From Selaginella moellendorffii (lineage: Eukaryota > Streptophyta > Lycopodiopsida > Selaginellales > Selaginellaceae), in contig NW_003314269.1 in assembly GCF_000143415.4 (NCBI RefSeq), positions 148,401-212,400 on the forward strand: a stretch of 64,000 nucleotides of DNA, given 5' to 3'. Shown piece by piece: positions 1 through 10,800 of this stretch (the stretch's first letter is position 1; each line of letters begins with the position of its first letter). The translations under genes and the position numbers were made by a program. The notes beneath the pieces were generated by a model that saw only the letters and a program-made list of their open reading frames with translations, was not told where the DNA came from and searched no databases.

Positions 1-359
1 CCTCTGCTTCTATGTTGTTCAGTCTATATGCACACACAAAAGTTTATCATGGAAAACTTTGGAGCAAAGAAAAGAATTGAACTACTTGCAAAAGATAATA
101 ATTGCTCGTGATGGCTGTGAGATGATGTTAACATAGAGATGGAGATCCTTCTTGCCTTGCTCCATTTTTACTTGTGATCCTTTTTTCTAACTCTCGCCTA
201 TAAGAACTACTCTCTTTGGTGAGGCCGCTGTCCCTGGGCATAGGTGGCAACGACACAAGAAAGATAAACACAATCGATAAGAAACAACTGTTTCTTAGGG
301 TGGAGCATATCTCCAACTTTATGCTTAGATTCTATTTTGCTTCAAACATTAATTCCTAT

Positions 360-925
360 CACCCTATATTTAAAAGATGCTTGAATATTCTAGGATATTT
401 AATGGTTGTGATTCATTTAGATTAATCTGTATTATAACTTATAAATATATTTATAATTTATAAGCTTTCCTAAAAACTTCTTAATTATTGTACCATCTTA
501 TGGATGGTATGCAATAAGATTAATCTTGTATTTATAAATTATAAACATGTTTATATTTATAAAATTTGGCCTCACAATTATGCACATTTTAGGCTTAAGA
601 TGAATTCTATAATTGATGCTCTAACACTCTAGTACTAAGAGTAAAGTTAGACCATAAACATTTACAATATAATTATTATAAATTTAAAAAGATGCATACA
701 TGGTTATATAGAAAATTCATTGTAGAGTATAATAAGGTCACTAGTCAATGCAAGTTTGAAACTCTCACCAAATCATTCTAATATATGACCATTATGGCCA
801 CAAATATGTGATGAATACTGATTTGGCTTCATATTGACTTCTCTTCTACTTGAATCACATATTGATCAATTAAATTAATAAATAATATAAACATGAATAA
901 CACTAATATTAATCACACTAAGTGA
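360..925. repeat. AT-rich dispersed repeat, copy 1
   Basis: The segment with phrases such as TTTATAATTTATAA.CTTTCCTAAA, then a 'taccatct' run and a 'caataagatta' run, and later 'aattaataaata' plus 'aataacactaatatta', recurs in the same order at about 55560-55790. The two copies are diverged and differ in spacing. No coding capacity is visible; the element type is unknown. Confidence 0.5.
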
Positions 926-1596
926 TGCTATGTATAAGTTTTATAAAATTTAGATATTCAGTTACAAAAGCGGTAAACTTAGAAAATGGCTTAGCTTATT
1001 TTAGTATATTTTGTTTCAGCCTTAGTTTCTGTACACATAAATCAAGAATGTTCAGATATATTTTTGACACACTACATTCATAAATGTGATTGTCATTACA
1101 CACTGTTTAGAGGAAAGTGTTGATAGTGTATTGAGAGGATCTTCCACACATGCTATTGTGGATTCACATTTGGCTTCAGCAAGTGACTATTGTGGTTGTG
1201 AATCACATGCTAAGACAACCAAGAGGAGATGTTATTTGAAAAATAACAAAAGGAATTTTGTTATTTTATGTTGCATTTATATGTCCTCTCTAGCTGTGAA
1301 TAACAATTTTAAATTTTAGAATAACTTTTTTAATAAAGCCACACATATGGTAGAACAGAGTGGCTAACATATGTTAAGATCCACACATGCTAGCAAGTTC
1401 TTAATGCAAATACCAAACTAACTAGCAGACTCTCCTTATAAGTGATGTAGCTTCAACATTTCATCTAGCATATCAACTCTATTAGAGTATCTCATAAAAT
1501 CTTGATAAAAACCATTAAACATAAGTTGAATAATGGTTGTTAACAGTATTGTAAGATTCACAAACCAAAATGTTGCAACACTTTATAAATATGGGG

Positions 1597-1601
<5 letters not shown>

Positions 1602-1653
<52 letters not shown>

Positions 1654-1664
1654 GGGGGGGGGGG
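1602..1664. repeat. (GA)n microsatellite ending in a G run
   Basis: About 48 nt of perfect GA dinucleotides followed by T and a run of 14 G. Simple sequence repeat, probably length-variable and error-prone to assemble. Confidence 0.95.
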
Positions 1665-1749
1665 AAGATCTTACACATAAATGTTAAAGAGATATTAGAT
1701 TGTAAGTAACCCAATATAGAGGGAAAAAGCTAAAAAATGAGAGTGCATA

Positions 1750-2000
1750 TTTTTTTTCTAACCAGTTAAGGTTTTGAGGTATTTTGAGTTAAGTATCCTT
1801 GAGTTTGAATAGTATTAAAATAAATGACCTCTTGTCGGATTATAACCAATAAAAGAGAATGGTTTGATATAAAGAAAAAGGGCATATAAACAAGAATACA
1901 CCCACTTTTTCAATCGGTTTTAGTATTCTTAGGTTTGAGTAGTATTAAGTTTGAGTCTTAGGTTTAGTAACTTTTAAGAAAATTCAAATTCAAAGTTTAC
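1750..2000 (-). repeat. Decayed LTR fragments of the TRIM-like family, reverse orientation
   Basis: Two stretches (about 1755-1825 and 1880-1990) read, on the opposite strand, like AT-decayed versions of the 194-bp LTR found at 19775-19968 and 20630-20823. They share blocks for the 'cccaagaccctta', 'ccgattggaaaa' and 'gtgcactcttgttcatgggc' parts. They show that the small LTR family has older copies here. Confidence 0.5.
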
Positions 2001-2104
2001 ATGGAGAAGGGTGTTATTCCATTGTCTTAAATTCCAAGGGTTTATGAATCTTATTGTGACAAAGCTTAATAAAAGTATTCAATTTTACATTAATTATTGT
2101 TCAT

Positions 2105-4838
2105 TAAATGATATATGTATCCCCAATATACCCTCTTCTTCATACTGTTAATCTTTTGGATTGTTTTGGGAAAAGCCATTAGTTCATCAAATAAAATTTG
2201 GTACTAGTAAATATTAAGAGTTGAGGAGGATGTTTCTCAGACTACTTTTTGTACACCATTTGATTTATATGAGTTTTTGGTGATGCTATTCGATTTAAAC
2301 AATACTTTAGCAACTTTTCAATGGATGATTGATGAGGTTTTTTTTTATATGCTAGAGGCAATTGTTGACTTTATTGATAATAACTTGATCCATTTAGAAG
2401 GGACATAGAAGAAGCATATCCATGTTAGATTGGCTATGGGAAACTAATTTAAAACTAAAGTATGTGTTTGGGAAATAATTTATCTTAGGTACCACATTTC
2501 TTGTGAGGGTTTACAAATTTATTTTGACAAATTTATGGCTGTTTTGAAGTTTGAAGTGTATGAATTATGTGTAGTACTTCTTTGGTAAGATGTAATATTT
2601 TAGTTATTTTATTGATCATCTTTCTAATTGTACTATATCATTGTAAGTGTTGTTGAAGTTATCAATATCATCTTTCATCTAACTTTAGTACTACAAGTGG
2701 GCATCTAAAAATTTTAAAGAAGTGTTGACGACTCTTTGTTAGCTTTTGAATTTGGACTTCTTAAAAGGTCATCCAATTTAATATAAGAATTTTAAAAAAG
2801 TGTTGACAAATTTTTGTAAACTTCTAAATTTGGACTTTCTAAGAGGTCATTCAACCTAGTATTATTCAAATATAATCTCAAATATCCCAAGACCTTTAAT
2901 CAATTGGAAAAAAGAGTACACTCTTTTTCATGGGCTCTTTCCCTTTATATTTGAATTTTTATGTATTGTCTTTCATGGTTGTTTACATTCTTTTTAATTA
3001 CACTTGATCTTTTATTTTGCGTTCAATATTGGTTTTGGAAGTGTGTTAATGAAAGAAAGCATGAGTGCACATAGTTAACATCATCCTATTATCTAACTAG
3101 CAAAGGTGAATTACTTCACAAAAAAGGAGTGTCTTGCAATAATTTAGAGTCTTAATAAGCTTAATGTATATTTGGATGGTTCTTAGACATTGTTGGAGGG
3201 TGATGATATTATAGTCATTTTATTATTAAAGCAAAAGAACCTAGTTAGATGTATTGCTCAGTGGGTTATAAAGCTTAAGATATATGATTTTGAGGTTGCT
3301 CATGTTCCTTGCGAGCCTATTATTATAACATTAAGAGATTTTTTAGATAAGGATTTTATGTTGTTAAGAGTTGTTGTGTTTGATATTTAGTGTCCAAAAA
3401 GTGTAAAACTAGATTTACCTAAGATTCATAAGGCTTAAAAAGTTGAGTCATAAACTCAAAGGCTTCATGATGAGTTTGAAAATTTTTCATCACTTACTAA
3501 TAATTTTTTATTTCAACATTTACATTCTCAATATTGCCTTAAGGATAATATTCTTTACTTTATAAGATTGATTTTGATAACCATTTACAGTTGGTGATGT
3601 TTTTTATCTTTATTTCACGCTTTCTTTATACTTATCATGACTTCTATTCTAAATGGGATATCATTGTATGAATGAGAAGTTGTATAGATATTTTTATTAA
3701 CAATATATACAATGTGATATTATTTGATATATGCATTGATGCTAAGTTCTTAATACTCCTTTTTGTGCTATAGAATGGTGGAGTCAATTATAATTTTCCA
3801 TTTTGTTTAAGTTAGTAGTATTTGATTTGATTGGGCCTCTTTTATGGTTGATTGTCAATAATGAGTTTATCATTATTGCTTCTGACTATTTAACTCATTA
3901 TATAGAAGTTAATACTCTTATTAGTATATTTATGACTATTGTTAAATATTTCCTCCTTAATTGAGTGGTGTTCTAGCATAGTGGAATTTCTCAAATAATG
4001 GTTATATATTTATAGTTTAGGTATTTCATGTTTTGATATCTTTATTGGGGATACACCACATTTTAATGAGTGTTTATCATCCATAGACAAATGGATTAGG
4101 ATGGTTATTTATTATTTCTCTAGTATATGGATGTTATGAGGATGTAGAGTTCCATAGATGCTTCACCATATAACCTCTTATATACTCATGATTTTATATT
4201 TCCAATGGAGTTAAATTTACCTTTATGATTGCTATGAGTTACCAATGAGATCAATATTTGACACATAATCTTCCACTAGTTTAAATGAAATTTTCTTAAC
4301 ACTTAGGCTATGTACAAGTGGAATAACAATGGCACTATAACTTTTACCATTGTTCATTTATAGAATGCAAAGTGAATAATTTAATGTTGGGTTTGTTTTT
4401 CCAATCTTATAGTGTGTGGTTTGTATAAAAGGCTCCTTGTCCAATAGAAGGGATTGTATCAAGTGTTGTAACAAATTGGATTACAAGTTTATAAGATTTA
4501 GTATATGAAGAAATCACTCTAAAGACATAATATTCAACAAACTAATTCTTAAGAAATTAAGCATATTAGCAGTTGAAGTGTTTCGTACAAATGGATTATA
4601 AATAATTTACACTATTTACAAATCTATTAGTGCCTCCTTCTGATATCAATAAGAGAGCATAACTTCCTTTTTTTATCCTTTGGAGAAGAGATGTTAAATA
4701 TATAGTTATGATACTGTATATTATTATTAACATAATGAGATTTTGATAGTTATTGAATTGATTTCAATTAGAATTACTTCCTCTTATATATCATTTAAGT
4801 TTTTGAATATATATATATTTGTATCTCATATACTCACA
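2105..4838 (+). mobile_element. Heavily decayed Ty3/gypsy pol copy (older relative of the 4.8-21.2 kb element)
   Basis: From about 2105 the DNA follows, in order, the RT/RNase H/integrase part of the younger element at 17.46-19.8 kb. Examples are the RT stretch near 2240-2400 against 17590-17720, and the integrase stretch near 3830-3930 against 19070-19180. Nearly every difference is C to T or G to A, leaving a very AT-rich copy with stops in all frames, as expected from long-term methylation-linked CpG/CHG decay. The 5' part (gag, protease) is absent or unrecognisable. Its decayed 3' LTR (4689-4838) directly abuts the 5' LTR of the younger element. Confidence 0.75.
2815..2986 (+). repeat. 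Decayed solo LTR (TGTAA...TTACA) inside the old Ty3 copy
   Basis: The segment begins TGTAAACTTC and ends TGTTTACA. In between it follows the 194-bp LTR of the TRIM-like element at 19775-20823 (blocks for tttggactt, aggtca, tattattcaaa, atatcccaagacc, catgggc.ctttccct). It interrupts the RNase H region of the decayed Ty3 copy. The flanking 5-bp duplication is no longer exact, so the insertion is old. Confidence 0.65.
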
Positions 4839-4839
4839 G

Positions 4840-5013
4840 TGTGAGGGCCAAGTGTATGGCTATGATGCCATATACTAATATTAGCATAGTGGGATTTTGG
4901 TAGCTGTCGGATTGGTTTCAATCTGGACCACTTGTTTCTATATATAAAGTAGGGTTTTTGGGAATTGATATGCACATTTTCTATATTCCCTTTCCATATT
5001 CCATGCACTCACA
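4840..5013 (+). repeat. 5' LTR of the Ty3/gypsy element
   Basis: Matches 21069-21225 over about 160 nt. Shared parts include the start TGT.AGGGCCAAGTGTATGG, a TATATATAAA promoter-like stretch, and the end region ATATGCACATTTTCT through CCATATTCCATGCA. The older neighbouring LTR ends in ACTCACA, so the 5' LTR end is placed at the matching ACTCACA here. Confidence 0.75.
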
Positions 5014-5295
5014 TTGGTGGAGAAGAGGGACACCTTTGATTGTCCCTGAAGATTGTTTGGATTTGGAATTTTAGTTTAGATCTAGCTTTTGCATTGTCTA
5101 GATCTAACTTTTTCCATTTCCTTTCTTTTGTTCTTTCCCTTTAGGATTTTGGTTTATCTCTAGCTTTTTGCATTGTCTAGATCTCCATTTTCTTCTAGCT
5201 TTTGCCATTCCTCTTCTTTCACTTTTTCCTTTTCGTTCATCTTCATGGGAGATTAGCAATCTCCTCCTTTGATTCTGGAGCAGCAGTTGGTATAA

Positions 5296-6770
5296 TTGCT
5301 TGACGCTATGCGTTTGAAATTGAACAATCAAACTCAATTGATGGCGACATTTATGGCATGTGGTACAACTCCTCCTATTCTTGGTGCCAATCCTTGCGTT
5401 CGGCTGGAGTTTTTTCGAGGGAATCTTGGGGATGATATGTACCATTGGTTCAATCACTTCACGGTGATTGCCACATATCATTCTTGGGATGATGCTCAAA
5501 GTTTGTGTGAGTTTCCCATGTATCTCTAAGGGACGGCGTTGCAATGGTACAATGGTTTGAGCATAGCCACTCGTGGGGATTAGAGTGTTCTCCTGGACAT
5601 CTTCAAATGCGCATTCGGACATGCTAATGATTGATGATGCCTTCCAACAATTACATTGTCTTCGCCAAGGGCTATCTGAGTCAGTGATGGAATTTGGTGT
5701 TCGTTTTTGACAAGCGGGGTAGCTTAGTGAAGTGTTCAAGAGCCGGCTCTAGTTCCTTCGGGAGGTCGACTGGCCGATGCTCCCAGTCCAAGTGTGGGTG
5801 GCACTACCTACTTGGATACCTGGTGTGGCTCAACGGAACCTCGCTCTAAGCCCATGGCTAGAGCACCCAAAGGCAGAAGGCGTGGAGAGTACCCACGAGG
5901 CCCGCGTAGGGCCACGGTGTTCCAAAAAGTTGCCCCAAAGTCCCAGACTGTGGAAAGGAAGAGCAACAGCCCTCTAGTGTGGTGACAAGGGATACAGCCA
6001 CATAGTAAGGAAGTCTTAGAGGACAGTTGGACTTAGTGGTCAGGCCTGTGGGCCTTGATCCAGTGGCAGTGTTGGTGAACACGGCCATGGACAGAAAGGG
6101 ACTTGGTGGGGACCAGAAAGGAGATATTGGGGAAGGCTATTTCCCATGTTTGCGGGCATCCTAAGGATGCTTAGGAGTGGATATGGGATGACCACTCATG
6201 GACGGATAGCCCAGTCTTGGAGAGACGGGATTGCAATGTAGGTGGTGTTGGACCACTGATGTGACCAAGGTGATTAGGCATGGCCTAGCGTAACGGGCTG
6301 GTATGTTGGTGGTGCCTTGGGGTGTATGTGGAGCACTTGGACCAAGTGCAAAAGTTGAGTGGCGTGGATGCCATTCGTGGGGTTAGCAAGCCCCAAGTTC
6401 TGAATGGGACTTATGGAGGTTGTGAATGAGACTCCTCCAAGTGGTCGAAGGTGCGGTTAAGTGACTAAAGTAGAATGGAAAAATTAGTCGCTTACATTAA
6501 CGATGTTCTTCACTTGGCACAACGTTATAAGACATCGCCTCTTCCACTTCTCGTTGCCCATCCTTTCGCTCCTCTTCCTGTAGGCGATGGTCCTATTCCA
6601 ATGGAGGTTGATGCTGCTGCTGCTTGAGTCCAAGGACAAGGGTGAGGATGTGGTCGTGGCCATGACGTTTGCTGTTGGGCATGTGATGAAGTTGGGCACA
6701 CTTATCAGCATTGTTGGCGTTTTTCGGATTAGCGACCTCCATTTCCTGGGTGGAGACCTTGGCGTCATTA
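5296..6770 (+). pseudogene. Retrotransposon gag with zinc knuckle (broken)
   Basis: The frame starting MLDAMRLKLNNQTQ has the gag-like run FFRGNLGDDMYHWFNHF near residue 35. It is followed, across an in-frame TAA, by GTALQWYNGLS. Retrotransposon gag cores have this W-F-x-Q/Y-H and A-x-x-W-Y pattern. Further on, at about 6675-6716, a C-x2-C-x4-H-x4-C zinc knuckle (CWACDEVGHTYQHC) is readable, the nucleic-acid binding motif of the nucleocapsid. Several stops and an apparent insertion at about 5760-6475 break the frame. The product would package element RNA in cytoplasmic particles if intact. Confidence 0.7.
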
Positions 6771-6939
6771 ACTTCCTATTGGTGCTACTGTAGTGGAAGG
6801 TCTAGAAACTATGATGCATATGGGAAACGAGGAGTCACGCGAGTAACAGAGGGACCTTGTGCGAATAAGTTAGTGACCCCTCCATCTTTCTTTTGGGAGT
6901 ATCATGAAGGGGTTCACTTGGCACCGGTTCATCCAGTGT

Positions 6940-7265
6940 TTACTTTCCAAGCTCATTTTTATAACAAGAGGTCTTCTATTATTTTCTCAGTGTTGGTTGA
7001 TACATATTTGAGTTTATCTTCTATTGCTCGACCTATTGCCATACGTTGCCATTTACATTTGCATTGTGCGGTGGAACTAGTTTTCATTCTTTATGGCAAC
7101 AGCTATACATATGCATGTGCACGGGATGAGGCAGACTTAGTTGTGCATGTGGGTAGTCTCGACCTTGAGTTGCAATCCTTGCGGGTGGTGCCGAGTCAAG
7201 TTTTTGACCTCATCCTTGGTATGGATTGGTTGCAATGCAATCATGCCAAGTGTGACTTTGAGGCT
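6940..7265 (+). pseudogene. Retroelement aspartic protease (decayed)
   Basis: The plus frame contains SVLVDTYLSLSSI, in the position of the D-T/S-G active site of pepsin-like retroviral-type proteases, and about 75 residues later FDLILGMDWL, the conserved I-L-G-x-D-W-L end of plant Ty3 proteases. The glycine of D-T-G is replaced by Tyr, so the site is mutated. The frame runs straight into the left inverted repeat of the 9.7-kb insert at 7336. Confidence 0.7.
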
Positions 7266-7335
7266 TCTCCCCCTTATCTCATACTTCTTTATATTTCATC
7301 CATTCCTTTTACTTTTGTACTTCTTTGTCCCTTTA

Positions 7336-7360
7336 AGCTCTATTTTGTTAAAGTGGGAAT
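7336..7360 (+). repeat. Left terminal inverted repeat
   Basis: Pairs with 17030-17054 in inverted orientation, 23 of 25 bases. Just inside it, AAGTGGGA and TCCCACTT form a small local hairpin. Confidence 0.75.
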
Positions 7361-7833
7361 TGTCATTATCCCACTTGTAAAATAAGGTTTCCAATCCTTT
7401 ATATAGTATATAAATATAACAAAATTCAACTGCATTGAGGCACATGCCATTTTATTTTAAACAAGGAAATGTCTACTCAATCACTTCTCCTCCCCCTGCC
7501 ACTGCTTCACCTCTCTCTTCTCCTTGTCATCGTCGTCCAATTTCTTTCCATCCTTTTAATATTGGCTCAGTTGCTCCGAGTCTAGGTGGAGCCCAAGTCC
7601 CCATTCAATCTTTACTTTCCCCTTATTAATAAAACAACTTCGTAGACTTCCAATAACATGCTGTAACACGCTGTAACACTTCTAGTATAATGCAAATCCT
7701 CTCAAAGAATTGTCTTTTAATATTAATACAATGGCATGGAACCCCATGCCATAATAAGTTACATTTTTACATGGACATAATAAGTTACATGGACAATGTT
7801 AGAAATGGTAAAAGGTTAGGAATGGATGTACTA

Positions 7834-10800
7834 TTATTTACCTGATGGTTTGTCTTGTATGACCTTCCTCCGCTGCTCTTTGGCCACCTCAGGCTGGCCA
7901 TCGTCGTCATCATCGTCGTCGTCGTTATTGTGATCGTCACCATTGTGAGGACCATCCAAGTCCTCTTCGTCCTCCTCTTCTTCGTCCTCCTCTTCTTTGT
8001 CCTCCTCTTCATCCTTCTGCTCTTCCTGCTCATTATCTTTCTCTGGCTCCTCATCCCCCTCTTGCATTTCTTCCATAGGCTGCTCAGGCTGGATGGCTTG
8101 TTCTTCCAGGACCATCTTGGGAAAATCATCTGGCCGAGTCTCCATCTCAAAATACAAGACATCCATAGCCTGTTTTAGTGCGTGACCTAGGACCGTATCC
8201 TCACCCGATTGTCTTAACATGGTTTCTGCACGTTCTTGCACCCTTCGAAGACGATGAGATGAGAAAAACGTGGCCCTGACTTGAAAAGAATCCCTCATCC
8301 ATTGTACCTCTCCATTGAGATTGGGGAAGGGGAGTCCGCCATAGGAATCTGAGTCAGGAGGTGGTGACTGGCTGCTTTCACTCAGCCCTTGATGTGCAAT
8401 GAATGGCATGAGCACACACGCCATAACCGCGAGGCATTACCTATCATCTTTTCGTTGCCCTTCTTCCTTTTCGAATCAAACGCCTCTGATCCCGACGATT
8501 GTCCAACGTGCTTTCGCTTTTTATGACCACTGTCAATTTGAGCTTGATCTGCAAGAAATGGCATGAGGACCCACGCAATAACCATGACGCTTTACTTCCC
8601 GTCCTTGGAGGCTCTGTCGTGCCTTCCGCATCCTCAGGTGCCTGCTCCTCAATTCCCTTTCGCTTTCGTTTCTTATGCACCCGTTCTACAGAAATAGCAT
8701 GAGGACATACGCGATAAGCACACAAATGCTTTTACCCTTCCTCCTCTGCCCTGGTCGGTTGTCCATCTCTTTGTCTACAGCGTCTGAAAGCTGTTTTGCA
8801 GGTAGCCTAATTCGAAGTTCACGACATCTCCTTGGCACTTGAACTGTATATTATTGCATCAACACATGCAACATCCCATAATATTTTTAAGTTACCTTTC
8901 ATAAAGTTTTCCATTGGTTCAACTCGTTCCCCTGAAATACAAACTTAGATAAGTGCATGGGGCCATATGTCATGATCGTACCTATTTCGGAACTCTCCTT
9001 ATCACTCTCCGAAGCCTCCCCCTCCTCCACTGGAGGCACGTTGTTCCGTTCGATTTCCTCGACGCGATCTGCAAGAACATTAGTTAATTGCGTGGGGCCA
9101 CATGCCATCAAACCTTCAGGTTCTTGTCATGAGGTCTGCGCTGCTTGCCCTAGTCTCTTTGGAATTTGAGCTGCAAGAAGCAATGGCATAAGAATTCACG
9201 TATAACAAAAATGATTGGTACCTCTCGTCTGTTGTACTTGGCTGGTGCTTGCCTGTTTTGCCTTTGAAGAAGTGTCTCCTGCAAGGAATGGCATGAGACC
9301 ACACGCCATTGCAAATATAATTTGTACCTCCTTTTTTCCTATTGCTTGTCTGTTTGTCCTTCTTCGACGTGCCACTAGTGCGCTTTTCAGTCCTCGTGTC
9401 TGAATATTCACAACGATCTATAATCAAAATGGCGTGAGGCCTCACGTGACCTTACCTTGTGCAGGTTGTGAGCTCGGCCCAACATGGGTATCTTCAACAG
9501 TAGCTGTTAACGCCGTTTCAGTATCTGGGGGTGGCCACGCTCCTGCATACAGAGCTTGTGAGATAACATTTAAACTTAAAGTGCGTACTCACCAGGTTCG
9601 CAGAGAAGATACTGTTTTTCTTTGGCAACTGTAATTATATGTTCCATTGAAGTCACCTCTTCAATGGAGTTTGTCACCGCAACACACGGGACACCCTTGA
9701 GTAGTGCGGCTCGAAAGAATAGTCCGCCGCAGTTGTACTCGACAACGCATTTGCCCTTGGAGTCGGAAGCAGGTGACCCACCTGCTATTGCGTTGAAGAC
9801 TCAGCTGAGCATTTCCCATGCTGCACCTGGAGCTTTCTCTGGATTCGAAAGCTCCATAGCCGTCTTCAGTTCCTCAGGCACGGGTAAATTGACCTCCCTC
9901 AGATCAATTCGATCGGCCTTGTCGAACGAAGCTGGGAAGTCATTCCAGTCCCACTCTGCTGCAGGACCAATAACAAGGGCGAGTGTGAAGATGTGGACAT
10001 TCGTCAGTATCTTCTTTTTAGCCATTATCCCATGGATCTCCCGCATCTCCTTGCCTTTCAACCGAGCCTTCACCTCGTTCAAGGCCTTTCAGAAGTTGTG
10101 ATAGGATTCGGAGTCGTAGATCATATAGTGGACTGAAGATTCCACCTCCGCAAGTCCCACCATTAAGTCAATGATGGAGCTGACTTCGTCTGCATAAGTG
10201 ATCTCCTCGTTTGTGAAATCCATCACACAAAAGATGTTCTTGACCTGCTCATCTCTGCGGGAAACGATGCTCCTCCACCTTTGATCCTCATCCGAATTCA
10301 CGTATACCCGGTAAGGTTCTCGATAGGCCTCTACTGCGGGGTCGAGCTGTTTCTGAAGCCGGCGGTCGACATCCCTCTTAATGAAATTTGGATACTGATC
10401 CAACTTCTTAGCTTTACTTTTCGTGGCATCCCGCAGCAGATCGATGAACTTGGGGGCCCCCTTCACGTACTCGTCGATGTCTTCATTTGACAACTCCAAC
10501 TCTTCCATCATCTCTTGCATGGTGTCGATGCTCACCCTCTCCACGGCCATTTGCTCGAAGATCCAATCCTTCAATAGCGCACGAGCTCTCAGAGTCGTGC
10601 ACAAGTCCTCGTATGTCACAATATGGCCGGGAGTCATTTTGGTCTTGTTGAAGACTACCTCACCACGTAGAAGAGCATTAGCCACTGTCAGAAGGTCGTC
10701 GTCGTCTAGAAACCGCGAGAAACGCAAGGCGTTGAGCTTCAAATCATTGGGCTTCCGGCCGTCCTCCACACCCATTGAGTTTAGCAACTCCCCGTCATGG

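Larger units (their letters stand above)
1..1740. other. AT-rich intergenic DNA without a recognisable gene
   Basis: No conserved coding frame can be seen on either strand; the short open frames lack codon-like structure and recognisable motifs. The stretch holds a dispersed AT-rich repeat (about 360-925), a GA microsatellite (1602-1664), and at its right edge decayed LTR-like fragments. It appears to be old repeat-derived DNA flanking the retroelement cluster. Confidence 0.6.

Noticed and set aside
7855-8178. Plus-strand hydrophobic frame rich in Val/Leu/Phe (looks like a membrane protein)
   Set aside because: It is the antisense of the Glu/Asp-rich tail of the minus-strand ParB-like gene; acidic codons read backwards give such runs.
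9128-10091. Selenocysteine recoding of the TGA codons
   Set aside because: Land plants are not known to make selenoproteins, the sites lack a selenoprotein context, and CpG-type CGA to TGA decay explains all three.
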